NCBI RefSeq assembly: GCF_013375535.1
Contig: NZ_JABXJG010000001.1
Coordinates: forward strand, 558,001-622,000
Length of the DNA stretch: 64,000 nt
DNA from: Sphingobium sp. 15-1
GTDB taxonomy: Bacteria > Pseudomonadota > Alphaproteobacteria > Sphingomonadales > Sphingomonadaceae
Direction: 5' to 3'
The position numbers and the translations under genes are program-made. The notes under the pieces are model-generated. The model was not told the origin of the DNA, did no database searches, and worked only from the letters and a program-made list of their open reading frames with translations. Every line of letters begins with the position of its first letter. Positions within the stretch are counted from its first letter, which is position 1. Of the stretch, positions 61,874 through 64,000 are shown in pieces.

Positions 61874-61982
61874 GTGTTCCTGCGAAGGCATTCGAACGAG
61901 ACAAGTGGCTCGTGAGAACCCAGTTCTGCCCTTGCATAAAATCGCGACCTTCGAACTGGGCTCCTGCCTTCGCAGGAGCACG
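61874..61982. repeat. Family B repeat between the LysR gene and parC
   Basis: A full copy: GTGTTCCTGCGAAGGCATTC at the left, then GAACGAGACAAGTGGCTCGT (inverted relative to the middle of the copies at 35965 and 38339), and CTCCTGCCTTCGCAGGAGCACG at the right. CCAGTTC 61919-61925 and GAACTGG 61953-61959 form an inner stem. Likely ends the LysR transcript. Confidence 0.87.
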
Positions 61983-62053
61983 TTGTAATTAGCCTCACTT
62001 TGGTGCCCTAAACCCCGTTTCCGTTTTGTCGCGGCACTGCTATTCCCTCCGCG

Positions 62054-64000
62054 ATGACCGATTTTCGCGACCCGTTCGACGCTATCAAGGATCACCCGTT
62101 CGACGATGCGCTGTCCCAGCGCTACCTCGTCTATGCGTTGTCCACCATCACGGCGCGATCGCTGCCCGATCTGCGCGACGGGTTGAAGCCGGTGCATCGC
62201 CGCCTGCTATGGGCGATGCGGCTGCTCAGGATGGAGCCGGGCGGCGCCTCGCCCGACGTGCTGGTCGCCAATCCGGCGCGCAACACCACGGCTTACAAGA
62301 AATGCGCGCGCGTCGTCGGTGACGTCATTGGTAAATATCACCCCCATGGCGACGCGTCGGTCTATGACGCCATGGTGCGTCTGGCGCAGGACTTCTCGCT
62401 GCGCACGCCGCTGGTCGATGGGCAGGGCAATTTCGGCAATATCGACGGCGATAATGCGGCGGCGATGCGCTATACCGAGGCGCGGCTGACGCAGGCGGCG
62501 GCCGACCTGATGGCGGGGCTGGACGAGGGCACCGTCGAATTCCGCCCGACCTATAATGGCGAGGATCAGGAGCCGGAGGTCTTTCCCGGCCTTTTCCCCA
62601 ATCTTCTCGCCAATGGCGCCACCGGCATCGCGGTCGGCATGGCGACCAGCATCCCGCCGCACAATGTTGCGGAACTGATCGACGCCGCCAGCCTGTTGAT
62701 CGACAATCCGGAGGCGGAGCATGCCGATCTGATGCAGATCGTGCGCGGGCCGGACTTCCCGACCGGCGGTGTGCTGGTGGATAGTGCTTCCATCATTTCA
62801 GAGGCTTACACGACGGGGCGAGGATCGTTTCGAACCCGCGCGCGCTGGCACAAGGAGGATGGCGGGCGCGGCACCTGGGTCGCGGTGGTCACGCAAATCC
62901 CCTTCCAGGTGCAGAAATCCAAGCTGATCGAGCAGATCGCGGCGCTCATCAACGACAAGAAGCTGCCGATTCTGGCTGATGTGCGCGATGAGAGCGATGA
63001 ACTCATCCGCATCGTCATCGAACCCCGCGCCCGCACCGTCGATCCCGATGTGCTGATGGACAGCCTGTTCCGGCTGACCGACCTGGAAAACCGCTTCCCG
63101 CTGAACCTGAACGTGCTGGATGGCTCGCGCACGCCGCGTGTGCTGGGTCTGAAGCCCGTGCTGATCGAGTGGCTGAAACATCAGATCGACGTGCTGGTGA
63201 AGCGCGCCCAGCACCGGCTGGACAAGATCGCGGCGCGGCTGGAACTGCTCGACGGCTATATCATCGCCTATCTCAACCTCGACCGGGTGATCGAGATCAT
63301 CCGTACCGAGGATGAGCCGAAAGAAGTGATGATGGCTGAGTTCGGCCTCAACGACCGGCAGGCCGAGGCGATCCTCAACATGCGGCTGCGCAGCTTGCGC
63401 AAGCTGGAGGAGATGGAGCTGCGGCGCGAACATTCGGAGCTGCTGAAGGAGCGCGACGAACTCACCAAGCTGGTCGAAAGCCCGGCGCGGCAGCGGACGC
63501 GGCTGAAAAAAGACCTGGCCGACCTGCGCAAACGCTATTCGCCCGACAGCGATTTCGGCAAGCGCCGCACCTTGGTCGAGGAAGCGGCCCCCGCGCGGGA
63601 AATCCCGCTGGAGGCGATGATCGAGAAGGAACCGATCACCGTGATCCTGTCCGAACGCGGCTGGATCAGGGCGATGAGCGGGCATCGCGACCTGGCTTCG
63701 GCGGATACGCTGAAGTTCAAGGAAGGTGACGGTCCGATGATCGCCTTCCATGCGCAGACCACCGACAAGCTGCTGCTGGCGACGGAAACCGGGCGCATCT
63801 TCACCCTGGGCGCGGACAAGCTGCCGGGCGGGCGCGGCTTTGGCGATCCGGTGCGGTCGCTGGTCGACATGGACGGGACCGGCAATATCGTGGCGCTGAT
63901 GCCTGCGCGCACTGGCGGCGAATTGCTGCTGGCATCTTCGGATGGGCGCGGCTTCGTGGCGGCGGTGGCCGACGTGATCGCGGAAACGCGGAAGGGCAAG
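62054..64000 (+). CDS. parC: DNA topoisomerase IV subunit A (3' end beyond the window)
   Basis: The first 649 residues of ParC, the cleaving subunit of topoisomerase IV. Clear features: [20 protein letters not shown], the quinolone-pocket stretch [20 protein letters not shown], the catalytic Tyr140 in [11 protein letters not shown], the [14 protein letters not shown] tower segment, and a coiled coil with [18 protein letters not shown]. The C-terminal beta-pinwheel has begun ([13 protein letters not shown]). It differs from GyrA by the shorter tower and blade motifs. Ala101 and Asp105 occupy the positions of E. coli Ser80 and Glu84. The stop codon is not in the window; about 100 residues are expected to be missing. 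Confidence 0.96.
   Translation, partial: MTDFRDPFDAIKDHPFDDALSQRYLVYALSTITARSLPDLRDGLKPVHRRLLWAMRLLRMEPGGASPDVLVANPARNTTAYKKCARVVGDVIGKYHPHGDASVYDAMVRLAQDFSLRTPLVDGQGNFGNIDGDNAAAMRYTEARLTQAAADLMAGLDEGTVEFRPTYNGEDQEPEVFPGLFPNLLANGATGIAVGMATSIPPHNVAELIDAASLLIDNPEAEHADLMQIVRGPDFPTGGVLVDSASIISEAYTTGRGSFRTRARWHKEDGGRGTWVAVVTQIPFQVQKSKLIEQIAALINDKKLPILADVRDESDELIRIVIEPRARTVDPDVLMDSLFRLTDLENRFPLNLNVLDGSRTPRVLGLKPVLIEWLKHQIDVLVKRAQHRLDKIAARLELLDGYIIAYLNLDRVIEIIRTEDEPKEVMMAEFGLNDRQAEAILNMRLRSLRKLEEMELRREHSELLKERDELTKLVESPARQRTRLKKDLADLRKRYSPDSDFGKRRTLVEEAAPAREIPLEAMIEKEPITVILSERGWIRAMSGHRDLASADTLKFKEGDGPMIAFHAQTTDKLLLATETGRIFTLGADKLPGGRGFGDPVRSLVDMDGTGNIVALMPARTGGELLLASSDGRGFVAAVADVIAETRKGK

Noticed and set aside
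61743..61937. Minus-strand frame with QNWVLTSHLSRSNAFAGT
   Set aside because: It is the translated family B repeat; it helped reveal the in-gene copy at 35965 but is not a gene.
1..64000. tRNA or rRNA genes
   Set aside because: No cloverleaf, TTCGA loop arrangement or rRNA-like stretch was found between the genes.

Overview
The window looks like chromosomal DNA of an alphaproteobacterium of the Sphingomonadaceae, most likely Sphingobium or a close relative. Coding regions are GC-rich. There is a GcrA cell-cycle regulator, a Caulobacter-type cpa/tad pilus locus, MetZ-type methionine synthesis, an OhrR/Ohr pair and several intergenic palindromic repeat families of the kind common in sphingomonads. 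The genus is inferred from gene content; no rRNA or tRNA gene was seen.

Layout. Positions 1-13113: a complete Tad (Flp) pilus locus with two tandem pilins, cpaB, the secretin cpaC, a very small lipoprotein, tadG/tadE/tadF-like pseudopilins, cpaE, cpaF, tadB, tadC, two TPR proteins and the prepilin peptidase cpaA. Most junctions overlap by 1-14 bases. A convergent NarL-type response regulator and membrane histidine kinase follow (13284-15658). Positions 15836-21074 hold housekeeping genes: recO, leuB, metZ, apaG, a short LysR regulator and a periplasmic TPR protein.

Positions 21075-39538 form a cell-surface adhesion locus. A 780-base leader contains a candidate structured RNA with an apparent terminator and an AT-rich control region. 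It is followed by a 3235-residue repeat adhesin with a PAAG motif at residues 118-121, an OmpA-like protein, a TolC-like channel, a LapB-type type I secretion ATPase, a SleB-type cell wall hydrolase and an HlyD-type adaptor. A LapG-type transglutaminase-like protease is encoded convergently. The set fits a LapA-type adhesin that is held at the outer membrane and released by proteolysis, but no LapD (GGDEF/EAL) gene is visible, the adhesin shows no RTX nonapeptides, and a wall hydrolase is built into the secretion operon.

Positions 39724-51814 contain parE, divergent ohrR/ohr with two palindromic operators, gcrA, a lone ABC-2 permease, and a capsule/exopolysaccharide block (UDP-glucose dehydrogenase, wecB, wecC, a Wza-like export lipoprotein and a Wzc-like tyrosine kinase). 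Positions 51815-53407 are poorer in recognisable genes and hold small membrane or lipoprotein genes. Positions 53408-62053 carry purQ, purS, a TauE/SafE permease, purC, a trehalose block (otsB, a GH15 enzyme, otsA), several very small genes and a GcvA-like LysR regulator. parC starts at 62054 and runs off the window.

The window thus joins two envelope adhesion machines (Tad pili and a type I secreted adhesin) and polysaccharide synthesis to core metabolism. At least four palindromic repeat families sit mostly at gene 3' ends; one copy of one family has been captured inside the coding sequence of the wall hydrolase.
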